Shown here: positions 9,961-20,300 of the stretch, one piece after another
Position numbering within the stretch: position 1 is the first letter of the stretch
How the letters are laid out: the number at the start of each line of letters is the position of its first letter
NCBI RefSeq assembly: GCF_016863535.1
Contig: NZ_BOPB01000001.1
Location: 124,001 to 188,000 of the forward strand
DNA from: Micromonospora lutea
GTDB lineage: Bacteria; Actinomycetota; Actinomycetes; Mycobacteriales; Micromonosporaceae
DNA: 64,000 nucleotides
Direction of reading: 5' to 3'
The notes under the pieces: generated by a model
Databases searched by the model: none
What the model saw: the letters and a program-made list of their open reading frames with translations, nothing else
Told to the model about the DNA's origin: nothing
Made by a program: the position numbers and the translations under genes

Positions 9961-10875
9961 ATGAGCCAACTGACCACTCCGGCGGCGGCAACGCCGGCGG
10001 CGGCTGTTCCGGTCGCCTCGGCGAGGACCGTCAAGCGGCCCGGCCGCAGCCGGCGGAGCCCGGCGAAGTCCCTGCTGCTGCACGGCACGCTGATCCTCGC
10101 CTCGCTGATCGCGCTCGGCCCGATCGTCTGGGTGCTGCTGTCCTCGTTCAAGCCCGGGTACGCGGTGCAGAGCAGCGACATGTCGCTGGTCAAGGATCCG
10201 ACCCTGGCCAACTACAGCTACGTGCTGTTCGACACGAACTTCCCGAAGTGGCTGCTGAACTCGGTGATCGTCGCGGCGTTCACGATGCTGATCGGCATCT
10301 TCTTCTCGGCGACCACCGGGTACGCGGTGTCCCGGTTCAACTTCCCGGGGCGTCGCCCGTTGATGATGACCTTCCTGATCACCCAGATGTTCCCGGCGGC
10401 CATCCTGATCGTGCCGATCTACACGATCATGGCGCGGTTCGGCCTGATCAACACGCTGCCGGCACTGATCATCGCGTACCTGACCATCGCGGTGCCGTTC
10501 TGCGCCTGGATGCTCAAGGGTTACTTCGACTCCATCCCCACCTCGCTGGACGAGGCGGCGGCGCTGGACGGCTGCGGCCCGTTCGCGATCTTCTGGCGGG
10601 TGGTGCTGCCGCTGGCCCGGCCGGCCATCGCGGTCACCGCCTTCTACACCTTCCTCACCGCCTGGGGTGAGGTGATGTACGCGTCGGCGTTCATCCAGAC
10701 CGACAACAAGTTCACCCTGGCGTACGGGCTCCAGCAGTTCGTGCCGCAGTTCAACCCGCAGTGGGAGTACCTGACGGCGGCGGCGGTCCTGGTGACCGTG
10801 CCGGCCGGCGTGGTGTTCATGATCGCGCAGCGGCACCTGGTCTCCGGGTTGACCGCCGGCGGCACGAAGGGCTGA
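9961..10875 (+). CDS. Sugar ABC transporter permease, MalG-like
   Basis: A 304-residue membrane subunit with six predicted helices. The first is LLLHGTLILASLIALGPIVWVLLSSF, and the family motif ANYSYVLFDTNFPKWLLNSV follows it. The EAA loop reads DEAAALDGCGPFAIFWRVVL near residue 195 and provides the ATPase-coupling helix. The C-terminus AQRHLVSGLTAGGTKG is the classic MalG ending. The ATG at 9961 follows the MalF-like stop by a single base, so the two permeases are almost certainly translated together to form the heterodimeric channel. Confidence 0.93.
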   Translation: MSQLTTPAAATPAAAVPVASARTVKRPGRSRRSPAKSLLLHGTLILASLIALGPIVWVLLSSFKPGYAVQSSDMSLVKDPTLANYSYVLFDTNFPKWLLNSVIVAAFTMLIGIFFSATTGYAVSRFNFPGRRPLMMTFLITQMFPAAILIVPIYTIMARFGLINTLPALIIAYLTIAVPFCAWMLKGYFDSIPTSLDEAAALDGCGPFAIFWRVVLPLARPAIAVTAFYTFLTAWGEVMYASAFIQTDNKFTLAYGLQQFVPQFNPQWEYLTAAAVLVTVPAGVVFMIAQRHLVSGLTAGGTKG

Positions 10876-10961
10876 CCGGCCGGCTACGTCGTGCTGGTGC
10901 TGGTGGGCGTGCCGGCTCGGCCGGGGATGCCTCTACTACAAACCGTCGTTGGTAGGGCAGG

Positions 10962-11312
10962 ATGGGTCGGGTGGAAGCACTTCGACTCATCCTCCTCTAC
11001 GTCCATCTGATCGGGTTCGCGCTGCTGCTCGGTGGTGCGATCGCCCAATACCTCACCGGCACGTTCCGGATCAACGCCGCCATGCTCTGGGGTGCCGTGA
11101 TCCAACTGTTGACCGGCATCGGCCTGAGCGCGCCGCTGCGCGACGGCGATGAGCCAGCTCCGGCGAAGCTTGTGACGAAGCTGGTGATCGCTCTGCTGAT
11201 CTTCGTCATGGTTTTCTTCTCCCGCAAGCGCGCCGACGTCAACCGGGGGCACTTCCTTGCCATCGTGGGATTGACCCTGGTCAACGCGGCCGTGGCGGTC
11301 TTCTGGCGGTAG
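10962..11312 (+). CDS. Small conserved membrane protein, function unknown
   Basis: A 116-residue protein with three or four hydrophobic helices: LILLYVHLIGFALLLGGAIAQ, AAMLWGAVIQLLTGIGL, LVTKLVIALLIFVMVFFS and FLAIVGLTLVNAAVAVFW. A YVHLIGFALLLGG motif with a histidine in helix 1 recalls small CopD-like or DUF2269-like membrane proteins, but I do not assign a family. ATG 10962 is preceded closely by AGGGCAGG, which may act as a ribosome-binding site. It stands between the maltose-type operon and the nucleoside importer on the same strand, with no clear functional link to either. Confidence 0.75.
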   Translation: MGRVEALRLILLYVHLIGFALLLGGAIAQYLTGTFRINAAMLWGAVIQLLTGIGLSAPLRDGDEPAPAKLVTKLVIALLIFVMVFFSRKRADVNRGHFLAIVGLTLVNAAVAVFWR

Positions 11313-11569
11313 CCCGCCGGACGCCCGGCCAACGGAGAAAACGGCTTTCCTGACACGCGCGCGCCCGCCTGCCGGCACCCTGAGTGATGTGGCCCACCCG
11401 AGCATTACGTACGGGTAACAGGCCTCCAACAGTCCTGCACGATTGTCGGTCGGCAGGTGGGCGCGGGCGTACGCTCTGCTCCCGTAACGTGGGACGCCGG
11501 CGGCAAGGCGCAGGCCGGTTCAAGGGCTGCCACCGCGTACCCCGCGGTGTGCAATGGGAAGGAGTCGTC

Positions 11570-12652
11570 TTGCGCTCGGTGCGTGGGATGCGGATCGCCT
11601 CGATCATCGCGGCAGGTGGGCTCGTACTGAGCGCCGCCGCCTGTGGCGAGGCCCCGGATGAGGACAACAACGCCGGTTCGGGCGGCGAGCAGTACACCGC
11701 CTGTATGGTCACCGACGTCGGCGGCATCGACGACAAGTCGTTCAACGCCTCCGCCTGGAAGGGCCTGGAAGAGGCGAAGGCGCAGAACGACAACGTCAAC
11801 ATCAAGTACGTCGCGTCCAAGGCTGAGGCGGACTACGAGCCGAACCTCACCCAGTACGTCAACCAGGACTGCGACTTCATCCTGGCCGTCGGCGGCCTGA
11901 TGAGCGACGCCACCAAGAAGATCGCCGAGGCGAACCCGGACCAGCAGTTCGGCATCGTCGACGCCAACCCGGGCGTGGCCAACGTCTACCCGATGGAGTT
12001 CGACACCGCCCAGGCCGGCTTCCTGGCCGGGTACGTCGCCGCCGGGATGAGCGAGAGCGGCAAGGTGGGCACCTACGGCGGCATGAAGATCCCGCCGGTG
12101 ACCATCTTCATGGACGGCTTCGTCGACGGTGTGGCCCACTACAACCAGGCCAAGAGCGCCAACGTCCAGGCCCTCGGTTGGAACAAGGAGACCCAGAACG
12201 GCTCCTTCACCAACGACTTCATCAAGCAGGACGAGGGCAAGAAGGTCAGCGACGCGCTGGTCGCCCAGGGTGCGGACATCATCATGCCGGTGGCCGGTGG
12301 CGCCGGCCTCGGCACCACGGGTGCGGCCAAGGCCTCCGGTGGCAAGTACAACACCATCTGGGTGGACGTCGACGGCTGCGAGAGCACGCCGGACTGCTCG
12401 GCGATCATCACCACCGTGGTGAAGAACATTCCGGGTGCGGTCAAGGATGCCGTGCTCAAGGCTGCCGGTGGCGAGAAGCTCAACGCCGAGGAGGGCTTCG
12501 TCGGCACCCTGGCCAACGACGGCGTCTCGCTCGCCCCGTACCACGAGTTCGACAGCAAGGTCCCGGCCGAGCTGAAGGCCGAGGTCGACAAGCTGAAGGC
12601 GGACATCGCCGCCGGCACCGTCACGGTCACCTCGGCCGCCCAGCCGAAGTGA
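11570..12652 (+). CDS. BMP-family nucleoside-binding lipoprotein of an ABC importer
   Basis: A 360-residue substrate-binding protein of the basic membrane protein (PnrA/BMP) family, which bind purine and pyrimidine nucleosides. The signal peptide IASIIAAGGLVLSAAACGE ends at a slightly relaxed lipobox (AAAC). The mature part begins with the hallmark CMVTDVGGIDDKSFNASAWKG and contains FGIVDANPGVANVYPMEFD and IIMPVAGGAGLGTTGAA. The start is the TTG at 11570: GGAAGGAG (11557-11564) sits 5 bases before it, and no better start lies between it and the signal peptide. It heads the importer operon; the ATPase gene follows after a 195-base gap holding a very strong hairpin. Neighbouring cdd, deoA and add support nucleosides as substrate. 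Confidence 0.93.
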   Translation: MRSVRGMRIASIIAAGGLVLSAAACGEAPDEDNNAGSGGEQYTACMVTDVGGIDDKSFNASAWKGLEEAKAQNDNVNIKYVASKAEADYEPNLTQYVNQDCDFILAVGGLMSDATKKIAEANPDQQFGIVDANPGVANVYPMEFDTAQAGFLAGYVAAGMSESGKVGTYGGMKIPPVTIFMDGFVDGVAHYNQAKSANVQALGWNKETQNGSFTNDFIKQDEGKKVSDALVAQGADIIMPVAGGAGLGTTGAAKASGGKYNTIWVDVDGCESTPDCSAIITTVVKNIPGAVKDAVLKAAGGEKLNAEEGFVGTLANDGVSLAPYHEFDSKVPAELKAEVDKLKADIAAGTVTVTSAAQPK

Positions 12653-12657
12653 CCCGT

Positions 12658-12700
12658 CGCCGGCCGTCCCCGGTGAGACGATCACCGGGGGCGGCCGGCG
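12658..12700 (+). terminator. Very stable intercistronic hairpin between binding-protein and ATPase genes
   Basis: A 19-base-pair stem with one G-U pair and a 5-base loop begins 6 bases after the BMP stop codon. Such hairpins protect or terminate the upstream message so that more binding protein than transporter is made. Confidence 0.7.
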
Positions 12701-12847
12701 AGCAAGAGCCACACCTGATCCGGCCGCTGGGGCGCGGGGTGAGCCCGCCATGCCGCAGCGGCCGATCCGCGCCACCGGTCCGGCCGACGCCGTGCCCGCT
12801 CGCCAGCAGCTACGCTGCACCATCGCTTCGCACTCCAGGAGGTTGCG

Positions 12848-14545
12848 CTGAGACTCGAACTGCGCGGCATCACCAAGCGGTTCGGTGATCTGGTCGCCAA
12901 CGACCACATCGACCTCACGGTGGAGCCTGGAGAGATCCATGCCCTGCTCGGCGAGAACGGCGCCGGCAAGTCGACCCTGATGAACGTGCTCTACGGGCTC
13001 TACCAGCCCGACGAGGGCGAGATTCTGATCGACGGCAAGCCGCTGAAGCTGCGCGGCCCCTCCGACGCGATCGCGGCCGGCATCGGCATGGTGCATCAGC
13101 ACTTCATGCTGGTGCCCGTCTTCACTGTCACCGAGAACATCATGCTCGGCGCCGAGCAGGTGCGCGGCGGCATCGCCGGGTTCCTGGACCGGCGTCGCGC
13201 CCGGCGCGAGGTCGCCGAGGTCTCCGAGCGGTACAACCTGCAGGTCGACCCGGACGCGGTGATCGAGGACCTGCCGGTCGGTGTCCAGCAGCGGGTGGAG
13301 ATCGTCAAGGCGCTCACCCGCGACGTCGACCTGCTCATCCTGGACGAGCCCACCGCGGTGCTCACCCCGCAGGAGACCGAGGAACTGCTCGCCGTGATGC
13401 GGTCGCTCAAGGCCGCCGGCAAGTCGATCGTCTTCATCACCCACAAGCTCGGCGAGGTCAAGGCCATCGCCGACCGGATCACCGTCATCCGGCGCGGGAA
13501 GACCGTCGGCACCGCCTCACCGGAGGCGAGCCGCGACGAGTTGGCCGCGCTGATGGTCGGTCGCACCGTCCGGCTCACCGTGGACAAGACCCCGGCCACC
13601 CCGGGCCAGCCCGTCCTGGAGGTGTCCGGCCTGGTCGTCGACGACGACCGTCAGGTCCGCGCGGTGGACGGCGTCGACCTGACCGTACGCGCGGGTGAGG
13701 TGCTCGGCGTCGCCGGCGTGCAGGGTAACGGGCAGACCGAGCTGATCGAATCGATCATGGGGCTTCGTCCGGTGCTCGCCGGCACGGTCGCCCTCGACGG
13801 GCAGCGGATCGACGGCTGGTCGACCAAGAAGGTGCTCCGGGCGGGCGTCGGCTACGTGCCGGAGGACCGCAGCGTCGACGGCCTGGTCAAGGAGTTCACC
13901 GTCGCGGAGAACCTGGTGCTGGACATTTACGACCGGCCGCCGTTCGGCCGGGGCCTGTCATTGCGGCCGGACGAGATCGACAGGTCGGCGGCGGAGCGGA
14001 TCGAGCAGTTCGACGTCCGGACCTCGTCGGCCGATGCGCCGGTCGGCACCCTCTCCGGCGGCAACCAGCAGAAGGTGATCGTGGCTCGGGAGCTGTCCCG
14101 GCCACTGAAGCTCTTCATCGCCGCCCAACCGACCCGGGGGGTGGATGTCGGCTCGATCGAGTTCATCCACAGCCGGGTCATCCACGAGCGCGACATCGGC
14201 ACCGCCGTGCTGGTGGTCTCCAGTGAACTCGACGAGGTGATCGGGCTGGCCGACCGGATCGCGGTGATGTATCGCGGGCGGATCATCGGCGTGGTCGGCC
14301 CGGACACGCCCCGCGAGGAGATCGGCCTGCTGATGGCGGGCATCATCCCGGACGCCCCGGGCGGCTCGCCGGACGACGGGACCGCACCGACGGCGACCAC
14401 CGACCCGGACGTGGCGGCCACCACCGACGCGGACGTCGCGTCCGACGCCGGCACCCCGGCGACCACCGCCCGGAACGTCACGGCCACCACCGACGGCGTG
14501 GTGTCGGCCGACAGGCCGGGCAGCGAAGACGAGAAGGATCGATGA
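12848..14545 (+). CDS. Nucleoside ABC importer ATPase (double ABC, RbsA/NupA-like)
   Basis: Cytoplasmic ATPase with two fused nucleotide-binding domains, about 565 residues. Domain 1 has Walker [10 protein letters not shown], a degenerate signature VGVQQRVEI and Walker [13 protein letters not shown]. Domain 2 has a degenerate Walker [10 protein letters not shown], the sugar/nucleoside-family motif [11 protein letters not shown] and signature [17 protein letters not shown]. The C-terminal ~55 residues are a Thr/Asp/Ala-rich repeat-like tail. Start: residues [20 protein letters not shown] are needed for a complete first strand, yet no ATG, GTG or TTG lies in frame upstream. CTG 12848 stands 5 bases after AGGAGG (12837-12842) and is the best start. 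A later GTG (12920) would truncate the fold. Confidence 0.9.
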   Translation: MRLELRGITKRFGDLVANDHIDLTVEPGEIHALLGENGAGKSTLMNVLYGLYQPDEGEILIDGKPLKLRGPSDAIAAGIGMVHQHFMLVPVFTVTENIMLGAEQVRGGIAGFLDRRRARREVAEVSERYNLQVDPDAVIEDLPVGVQQRVEIVKALTRDVDLLILDEPTAVLTPQETEELLAVMRSLKAAGKSIVFITHKLGEVKAIADRITVIRRGKTVGTASPEASRDELAALMVGRTVRLTVDKTPATPGQPVLEVSGLVVDDDRQVRAVDGVDLTVRAGEVLGVAGVQGNGQTELIESIMGLRPVLAGTVALDGQRIDGWSTKKVLRAGVGYVPEDRSVDGLVKEFTVAENLVLDIYDRPPFGRGLSLRPDEIDRSAAERIEQFDVRTSSADAPVGTLSGGNQQKVIVARELSRPLKLFIAAQPTRGVDVGSIEFIHSRVIHERDIGTAVLVVSSELDEVIGLADRIAVMYRGRIIGVVGPDTPREEIGLLMAGIIPDAPGGSPDDGTAPTATTDPDVAATTDADVASDAGTPATTARNVTATTDGVVSADRPGSEDEKDR

Positions 14546-14606
14546 GCGAGCGAACCATCAGGCACGGCGGCCCTGCGGCGGCACGGAGCGGAGCGGAGTT
14601 GCCGGC

Positions 14607-15932
14607 ATGAGTGACCTCAACGCCCAGCCGGGTTCCCCGGACAAGGAACCGGCGAGTGAGGACCAGGCCGCCCGGACCGCGCTCGGCAACACCGAACGGG
14701 CCGAGGCAGCCACCACACCAGGCGAGTCTGGGCCGCGCCCCACGTTGGGACGGCTCTTCCTGGAGAACCTGTGGGCCGCCAACACCTTCACGGTGACCCT
14801 GCTCTCGCTGGTGCTCGCGATGATCGTCGGTGCCATCCTGATGATCATCTCCGACCGGGAGGTGCTGGCCACCTACAGCTACATCACCGCCCGCCCGTCG
14901 GATGCGCTCAACGCGAGTTGGACGCTGGTCAGCGAGGCGTACGCGAACCTGTTCAAGGGCTCGATCTTCGACCCGGCCGCGACCAACGCCGACGCGGCAC
15001 TCAGCCCGATCTCGGAGACCCTCACCTACACCGCGCCGCTGGTCTTCACCGGCCTGTCGGTGGCGCTGGCCTTCCGTGGCGGCCTGTTCAACATCGGCGC
15101 GCAGGGGCAGGCGACGATGGGCGTCATCCTGGCCGCGCTGGCCGGCTTCCTGTTGCCGCTGCCGCCCGGACTGCACCTGCTGGTCGCCGTCCTGGCCGGT
15201 GCGCTCGGCGGGGCCATCTGGGGCTTCATCCCGGGCATCCTCAAGGCGCGCACCGGCGCCCACGAGGTGATCAACACGATCATGCTCAACTACATCGCGG
15301 TCTACTTCCTCACCTGGCTGATCGTGCAGAACGGGGTGCAGGACCCGAACCGCACCGACGCGATCAGCCGGGCCGTGGACAGCTCCGCTCAATTTCCTCG
15401 GGTCTTCGGTGAGCCGCTGCGGGCGCACACCGGCATCGTCCTGGCCGTCCTGGCCACCTGGGCGGTCGCCTGGCTGCTCAACCGCTCCACGGTCGGCTTC
15501 GAGCTGCGGGCGGTGGGCGCCAACCCGGACGCCGCCCGCACCGCCGGCATGAGCGTCACCCGCACGTACGTGTTGATCATGGTTATCGCCGGGGCGCTGG
15601 CCGGTCTCGGTGGCTCGCAGATGGTGCTCGGCACCACCGCCGCCGCGCTGACCCCCTTGGTGGTGGCCCAGATCGGCTTCGACGGCATCCTGGTCGCCCT
15701 GCTCGGCCGGGTAAAACCGTGGGGCGTGGCGCTGGCCGCACTGCTGTTCGGTGCCCTGCAGGCCGGCGGCAACCGGATGCAGTCGTACTCGGGGATCTCG
15801 CTGGAGCTGGTCACCGTGCTCCAGGCCCTGATCGTCATCTTCATCGCCGCGCCGGCACTGGTGAAGGCGATCTTCCAGCTCCGGGCCGCGCGGGCCGCCC
15901 GGTTGCAGACGAGCCTCGCGAAGGGCTGGTGA
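14607..15932 (+). CDS. Nucleoside ABC importer permease 1
   Basis: A 441-residue membrane protein of the BPD_transp_2 (branched-chain amino-acid/ribose/nucleoside) permease family. A ~50-residue charged N-terminus precedes about ten helices. The family pattern FRGGLFNIGAQGQATMGVIL is near residue 155, and GAHEVINTIMLNYIAVYF near residue 215. ATG 14607 lies 61 bases after the ATPase stop, preceded by GCGGAGTTG, a weak ribosome-binding site. It forms the channel with the next gene, which begins 3 bases after its stop. Its codon usage is typical of the core genome, with no TTA codon seen. Confidence 0.92.
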   Translation: MSDLNAQPGSPDKEPASEDQAARTALGNTERAEAATTPGESGPRPTLGRLFLENLWAANTFTVTLLSLVLAMIVGAILMIISDREVLATYSYITARPSDALNASWTLVSEAYANLFKGSIFDPAATNADAALSPISETLTYTAPLVFTGLSVALAFRGGLFNIGAQGQATMGVILAALAGFLLPLPPGLHLLVAVLAGALGGAIWGFIPGILKARTGAHEVINTIMLNYIAVYFLTWLIVQNGVQDPNRTDAISRAVDSSAQFPRVFGEPLRAHTGIVLAVLATWAVAWLLNRSTVGFELRAVGANPDAARTAGMSVTRTYVLIMVIAGALAGLGGSQMVLGTTAAALTPLVVAQIGFDGILVALLGRVKPWGVALAALLFGALQAGGNRMQSYSGISLELVTVLQALIVIFIAAPALVKAIFQLRAARAARLQTSLAKGW

Positions 15933-15935
15933 GGC

Positions 15936-17216
15936 ATGTCCACCACGGCTGTTCCCGACGTCGCGGTCGCGGCGGTCAACGAGGGCTTCTGGACCCGTAC
16001 CCGCAAGGTTGGCCTGGTGCTGGTGGCGCTCGGGTTGCTGGCCACCGTGCTGTTCGGCGCGTTGGCCACCGGCGAGCAGGCGCGCTTCACGCTCAGTGAG
16101 GACGCCGCCGGCGCCGCGTTGGAGGTCAACGGCACTGTCGGAGCGATCGTCTTCGGCCTGATCACGCTCGCCGCCGGTGCGGCGATGCTCGCCGGCCTGC
16201 CGAAACGTTGGTTCATTCCGGTGCTCGCCGTCGGCCTGGTCGCCTTCGTGTTCTCCTTCCTGTGCTGGCAGGTCTCCGCCGCGCCGACCGGGCAGAACTT
16301 CATGCCGTTGGTCAACATCGTGCGGGGCACCTTCCTGCTCGCCCTGCCGCTGATCTTCGGCTCGCTCGCCGGCGTGCTCTGTGAGCGGTCGGGCGTGGTG
16401 AACGTCGCCATCGAGGGACAGCTGCTGATGGGCGCGTTCAGCGGCGCGTTGTTCGGCAGCATCTCCGGCAGCGTCTGGGTCGGACTGATCGCCGCCGCCA
16501 TCGGCGGGTCGTTCATCTCGCTGCTGCTGGCCGTGTTCAGCATCCGCTACCTGGTCGACCAGGTGGTCATGGGCATCGTGCTGAACCTGCTGGCGGTCGG
16601 CATCACCGGCTTCCTCTACGAGCGGTTGATGCAGACCGACGCCGCCCGCTACAACAGCGCCCCGCGCTTCAGCAACTGGGAGATCCCGCTGCTGTCGGAG
16701 ATCCCGGTGCTCGGGCCGGCGCTGTTCCGGGGCAACATCTTTCTCTACCTCGCCCTGCTGCTGGTGCTCGTGATCCACATCGCGCTGTTCCGTACCCGGT
16801 GGGGGCTGCGGACCCGGTCGGTCGGTGAGCACCCGACGGCGGCGGACACCCTGGGTGTGAAGGTGCTCGGCCTGCGCTACCGCAACGTGATCATGGCCGG
16901 TGCCGTGGCTGGCATCGGTGGCGCCTCCTACACGCTGGCGCTCTTCTCCTTCACCAAGAACATGATCGGTGGCAAGGGCTTCATCGCCCTGGCCGCACTG
17001 ATCTTCGGCCGGTGGAGCCCGACCGGCGCGCTGCTCGCCGCGCTCTTCTTCGGCTTCGCCGACCAGCTGGCCACCTACCTGGGCGCGATCAACAGTGTGA
17101 TCCCCGGCCAGTTCCTGGCCATGCTGCCGTACCTGGCGACGATCCTGGCGGTGGCCGGGCTGGTCGGTCGGGTGCGGGCACCGGCCGCCGACGGCAAGCC
17201 GTACATCAAGGGCTGA
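15936..17216 (+). CDS. Nucleoside ABC importer permease 2
   Basis: A 426-residue membrane permease, second half of the channel. Two to three extra N-terminal helices (LVLVALGLLATVLFGALA and IVFGLITLAAGAAMLAGL) precede the family core VNVAIEGQLLMGAFSGALFG near residue 160. Later come YLVDQVVMGIVLNLLAVGITG and LRTRSVGEHPTAADTLGV. It ends with VRAPAADGKPYIKG. The gap of 3 bases to permease 1 indicates translational coupling. Downstream the operon logic breaks: instead of salvage enzymes, three TTA-containing genes follow before cdd resumes at 23629. Confidence 0.92.
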   Translation: MSTTAVPDVAVAAVNEGFWTRTRKVGLVLVALGLLATVLFGALATGEQARFTLSEDAAGAALEVNGTVGAIVFGLITLAAGAAMLAGLPKRWFIPVLAVGLVAFVFSFLCWQVSAAPTGQNFMPLVNIVRGTFLLALPLIFGSLAGVLCERSGVVNVAIEGQLLMGAFSGALFGSISGSVWVGLIAAAIGGSFISLLLAVFSIRYLVDQVVMGIVLNLLAVGITGFLYERLMQTDAARYNSAPRFSNWEIPLLSEIPVLGPALFRGNIFLYLALLLVLVIHIALFRTRWGLRTRSVGEHPTAADTLGVKVLGLRYRNVIMAGAVAGIGGASYTLALFSFTKNMIGGKGFIALAALIFGRWSPTGALLAALFFGFADQLATYLGAINSVIPGQFLAMLPYLATILAVAGLVGRVRAPAADGKPYIKG

Positions 17217-17275
17217 CCGGCGCACCGTCGGTCGGTAAACCGTCCGATGTCGTCTGTCGCGCCCACCGCGGGCCG

Positions 17276-17289
17276 GTGACGTCGCGTCT
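17276..17289 (+). repeat. Left copy of an imperfect direct repeat bracketing the accessory cassette
   Basis: GTGACGTCGCGTCT here matches GTGACGCCGCGTCT at 23582-23595 in 13 of 14 bases. The two copies enclose the three-gene cassette almost exactly. It may be a target-site relic or chance. Confidence 0.3.
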
Positions 17290-17383
17290 CCGGCCCGCCG
17301 GGAGCGATGGGCCGCCGATGGCTCGACAGTGATAATGACCTCGACGCTTCACGCAATCGACCGCTTCCGCGTGAGGTGTATCA

Positions 17384-20300
17384 ATGAAACGGACCCTGGC
17401 CCCCGTGGCGGTGCTGCTGTGCGCCGCCACACTCATCTCAGCGCCGGCGGCGCACGCGAGACCTCCCGGTCCCGGCACCACGGCAGAGCACGCCGACCAG
17501 CAACCGTCCGAGACGGCCAAGTCCCGCCCGGCGGCAAAGCCGGACCGGGTGCTGAATCCCGACTCCCGCCTGGGCCGAGCCTGGCGTCAGTCGTCCGATC
17601 GCGCGGTGACGACCTCTGGCGATGCCACGGGTTTGCACCTGCTCGTCGCCGACGAGGCACAGGCATACGCCTGGCGGACGGTTGCGACGCTGGCGGAACC
17701 CGGGTTCGAGACCGACCAATGGATCGGGCAGGCCTGCGTCACCGGGTCCGGTCGCCGCGCCGTGGTGGTGTACGCCCCACGGGCCTTCTCCAACCGCGAC
17801 GTTCTGATGCAGCGGGGCGGTTTCGCGGCTGTCGTTGACCTGAGGACCGGTTCGGTGACGAAGCTGGCGGAGCGCGTCTCGCTCGCTTATCACAACCCAG
17901 GCTGTGGGGCGGGAGAGGAGGCGGTGCTCTCCCGGTTGGAGATGCCGGTTCGCGCCGGGGACGTGGCGCGTACCTGGGTGGGCACGGTGGACACCCGCCG
18001 CCCGGGTGCCGTCCGCGTCGTGCGTGCGCCCGGTCAGGTTAGCTCGCTGCTGCCAGTCGGTAGGCGGCTGATCGGTGTGAAGGGGCGCAGCCTGGTGCAG
18101 GTTGAGGCCAGGGGCGGAGTTGCCCCGCTGGCGTCCGCCAGTGGCACGCCGTTCCGGCTGCTGGCTGACGGCAGTGACGGCGTGGCCTTTCAGGTCGTGC
18201 GGGGCGGCCGAACCGAGTTCAAGCGTTTCGCCGACGGCAAGGTCACGGCGCACGGTTCGGTCCCGGTCGGCGAGGTGAAGCTGCGGCCGGGCGCAAGCGG
18301 CCGGGTCTTCGCCGTCGGCGGAAAGGCCGAAGCCCGGGTCGGCAGCCGTCTACCGCGTACCTGGCGGGCGATTGACGGGCTTCCCGACAGCGATGTCTCC
18401 ACCACCGGGGCGCTGGTCGTGCTCCGGGCGACCACCGGCCGGGAGGCGGCCGGGCGGCTCACGGACCGGCCGAACAACGGTCGGCCGGAACGGGTGGAGA
18501 TCGTGGCCAGCCGGACGGCGGACGAGAGTCGCTTCGACTTCTCGGTCGAGCCGCAGGTCAAGGGGGCCGGCCGGGCCATCTCGCCGACGCTGGCTGGTAC
18601 GACCGGCGCGGCTGGCGAGTCAGCCGGCGCCCGCACCGCCGCCTCGACCGGGGATCCGAGCGTGTCCGACGACCCGGACCGCAGCTGCGCGGTGTCGCGC
18701 AACGATCCGACCATCCAGGTCTATCAACCGACGGTGGCGCAGATGGAGTGGGCGGCGGATCTAGCCGTGCGGGGCCAGCTCACCTTCCAACGCGCTGCCA
18801 ACTGGAACAACAACGGCATGTCGGCGTACTCCCCGCAAGGGATGTTCCCATCGATGGCTCTTTCCGGTGGTGGCTACGTACCCGCCCAGGTCTACCTCGG
18901 CATTCTCGCCCAAGAGTCGAATCTGTGGCAGGCGAGCTATCACGCCGTCGATGCTTCGGTAGGTAACCCGTTGACCAGCCTCGGCTACTACGGCCTGGAT
19001 CTGGGAAATCCCAACTTTGACAAGATCAACTGGGCGCACACCGACTGCGGATACGGCGCGGGGCAGGTCACCTCCGGAATGAAGCGCTCCGACACCAACC
19101 AGGTAATTGCCGGCGTAACCTGGGACTACACCAAACAGAAGGCGGTGGCACTGGACTACGCGACGAACGTCGCCGCCGGGCTGCGGATCCTTCAGGATAA
19201 GTGGAACATCACCCGCAATGCCGGCCTGATCGCGAATAACGGCGACCCGCAGTACATCGAGAACTGGTGGTTCGCCATCTGGGCGTACAACACTGGCTTC
19301 TATCCGCGCAACGCGCAGAACCCATCTGCGCCGTGGGGAGTCGGCTGGGCCAACAACCCGGCGAACACCGACTACCCGGCCGACCGGAAGCGGTTCCTGA
19401 CCGCACCGCTTGATGTGCCGGACGCCAACCCGCCGATAGACGACCAGATCGGCTACGACAATGCCAAGCACCCGAACCACTGGTCGTACCCGGAGCGGGT
19501 GACGGGCTTCGCCTACACCTCGCTGATCCGCTACAACTACAAGGCCCAGGCATGGACGCCGACGTACGCGACGGCGCAGGCACGTCAGCCGGACATCGCG
19601 CAGGCCGGGCGGTACACCTTCTGCGCGCCGAACGTCAATCAGTGCGACCAGACGCTGCCGCCCAAAATTCCCGCCGACTACCCCGCGACAAAGGCCGGCG
19701 CGTGCCAACGCGACGACCTGAAGTGCTGGTGGAACGGGCCTGTCACCTGGACCGACTGCTCCATTCATTGTGGACTCGAAGCGCGGCGGTACACGACCGT
19801 CGAGCCCAGGCCCTACACGCAGCCCGGTGACAATATCCACCCAACCCCCGTCAACTCCGACGGGTCTTGCAAGGTGTCCGGGCTGCCCGCCGGCGCACAG
19901 ATCATCGATGACATCTCCACTGCGGTGGCGCTGGGCGCGGAGGGTTGCACGCCGATGTTCAGCAAGGGAGGCAGGTTCGCGCTGAACTTTGCCACTGTCA
20001 CCCAGCCGGGCGGTGATGTCGTGACACCGGGCAAGGTGGATCTACATCAAATCGGCGCAGGGTTCGGCGGGCACTTCTGGTTCGGTCACACCTATAAGCA
20101 GGAGCAGCGACAGTCCTATCGGATCACCGGCACCTGGAACATCAATCCTACCAACGCGTGGACCCGGGTGTGGGTACACCTACCTGATCACGGCGCCCAT
20201 ACCCGGCAGGCGAAGTACATCATTCGCCGGCCAAATGGCGCCACCGAGGAGCGAATCATCCCAACCCAGTGGGAGTCGAACCGCTGGGTGAACCTTGGCG

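Noticed and set aside
7524-10211. 895-codon minus-strand frame over the sugar ABC genes
   Set aside because: Produced by third-position GC bias of the opposite strand; no domain, no ribosome-binding site, and three recognised genes lie opposite.
11405-11418. TTAC/GTAA dyad upstream of the BMP gene as an operator
   Set aside because: Only four bases per arm and no second copy near other salvage genes; too weak to report as a site.
14478-17225. 915-codon minus-strand frame over the nucleoside permeases
   Set aside because: His/Gln/Asp-rich shadow with no fold signature; the plus strand encodes two permeases with family motifs.
17349-17374. TCACGC/GCGTGA inverted repeat before the large secreted protein as a SARP operator
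   Set aside because: SARP sites are heptameric direct repeats with fixed spacing; this is a short inverted repeat with a 14-base gap and likely chance.
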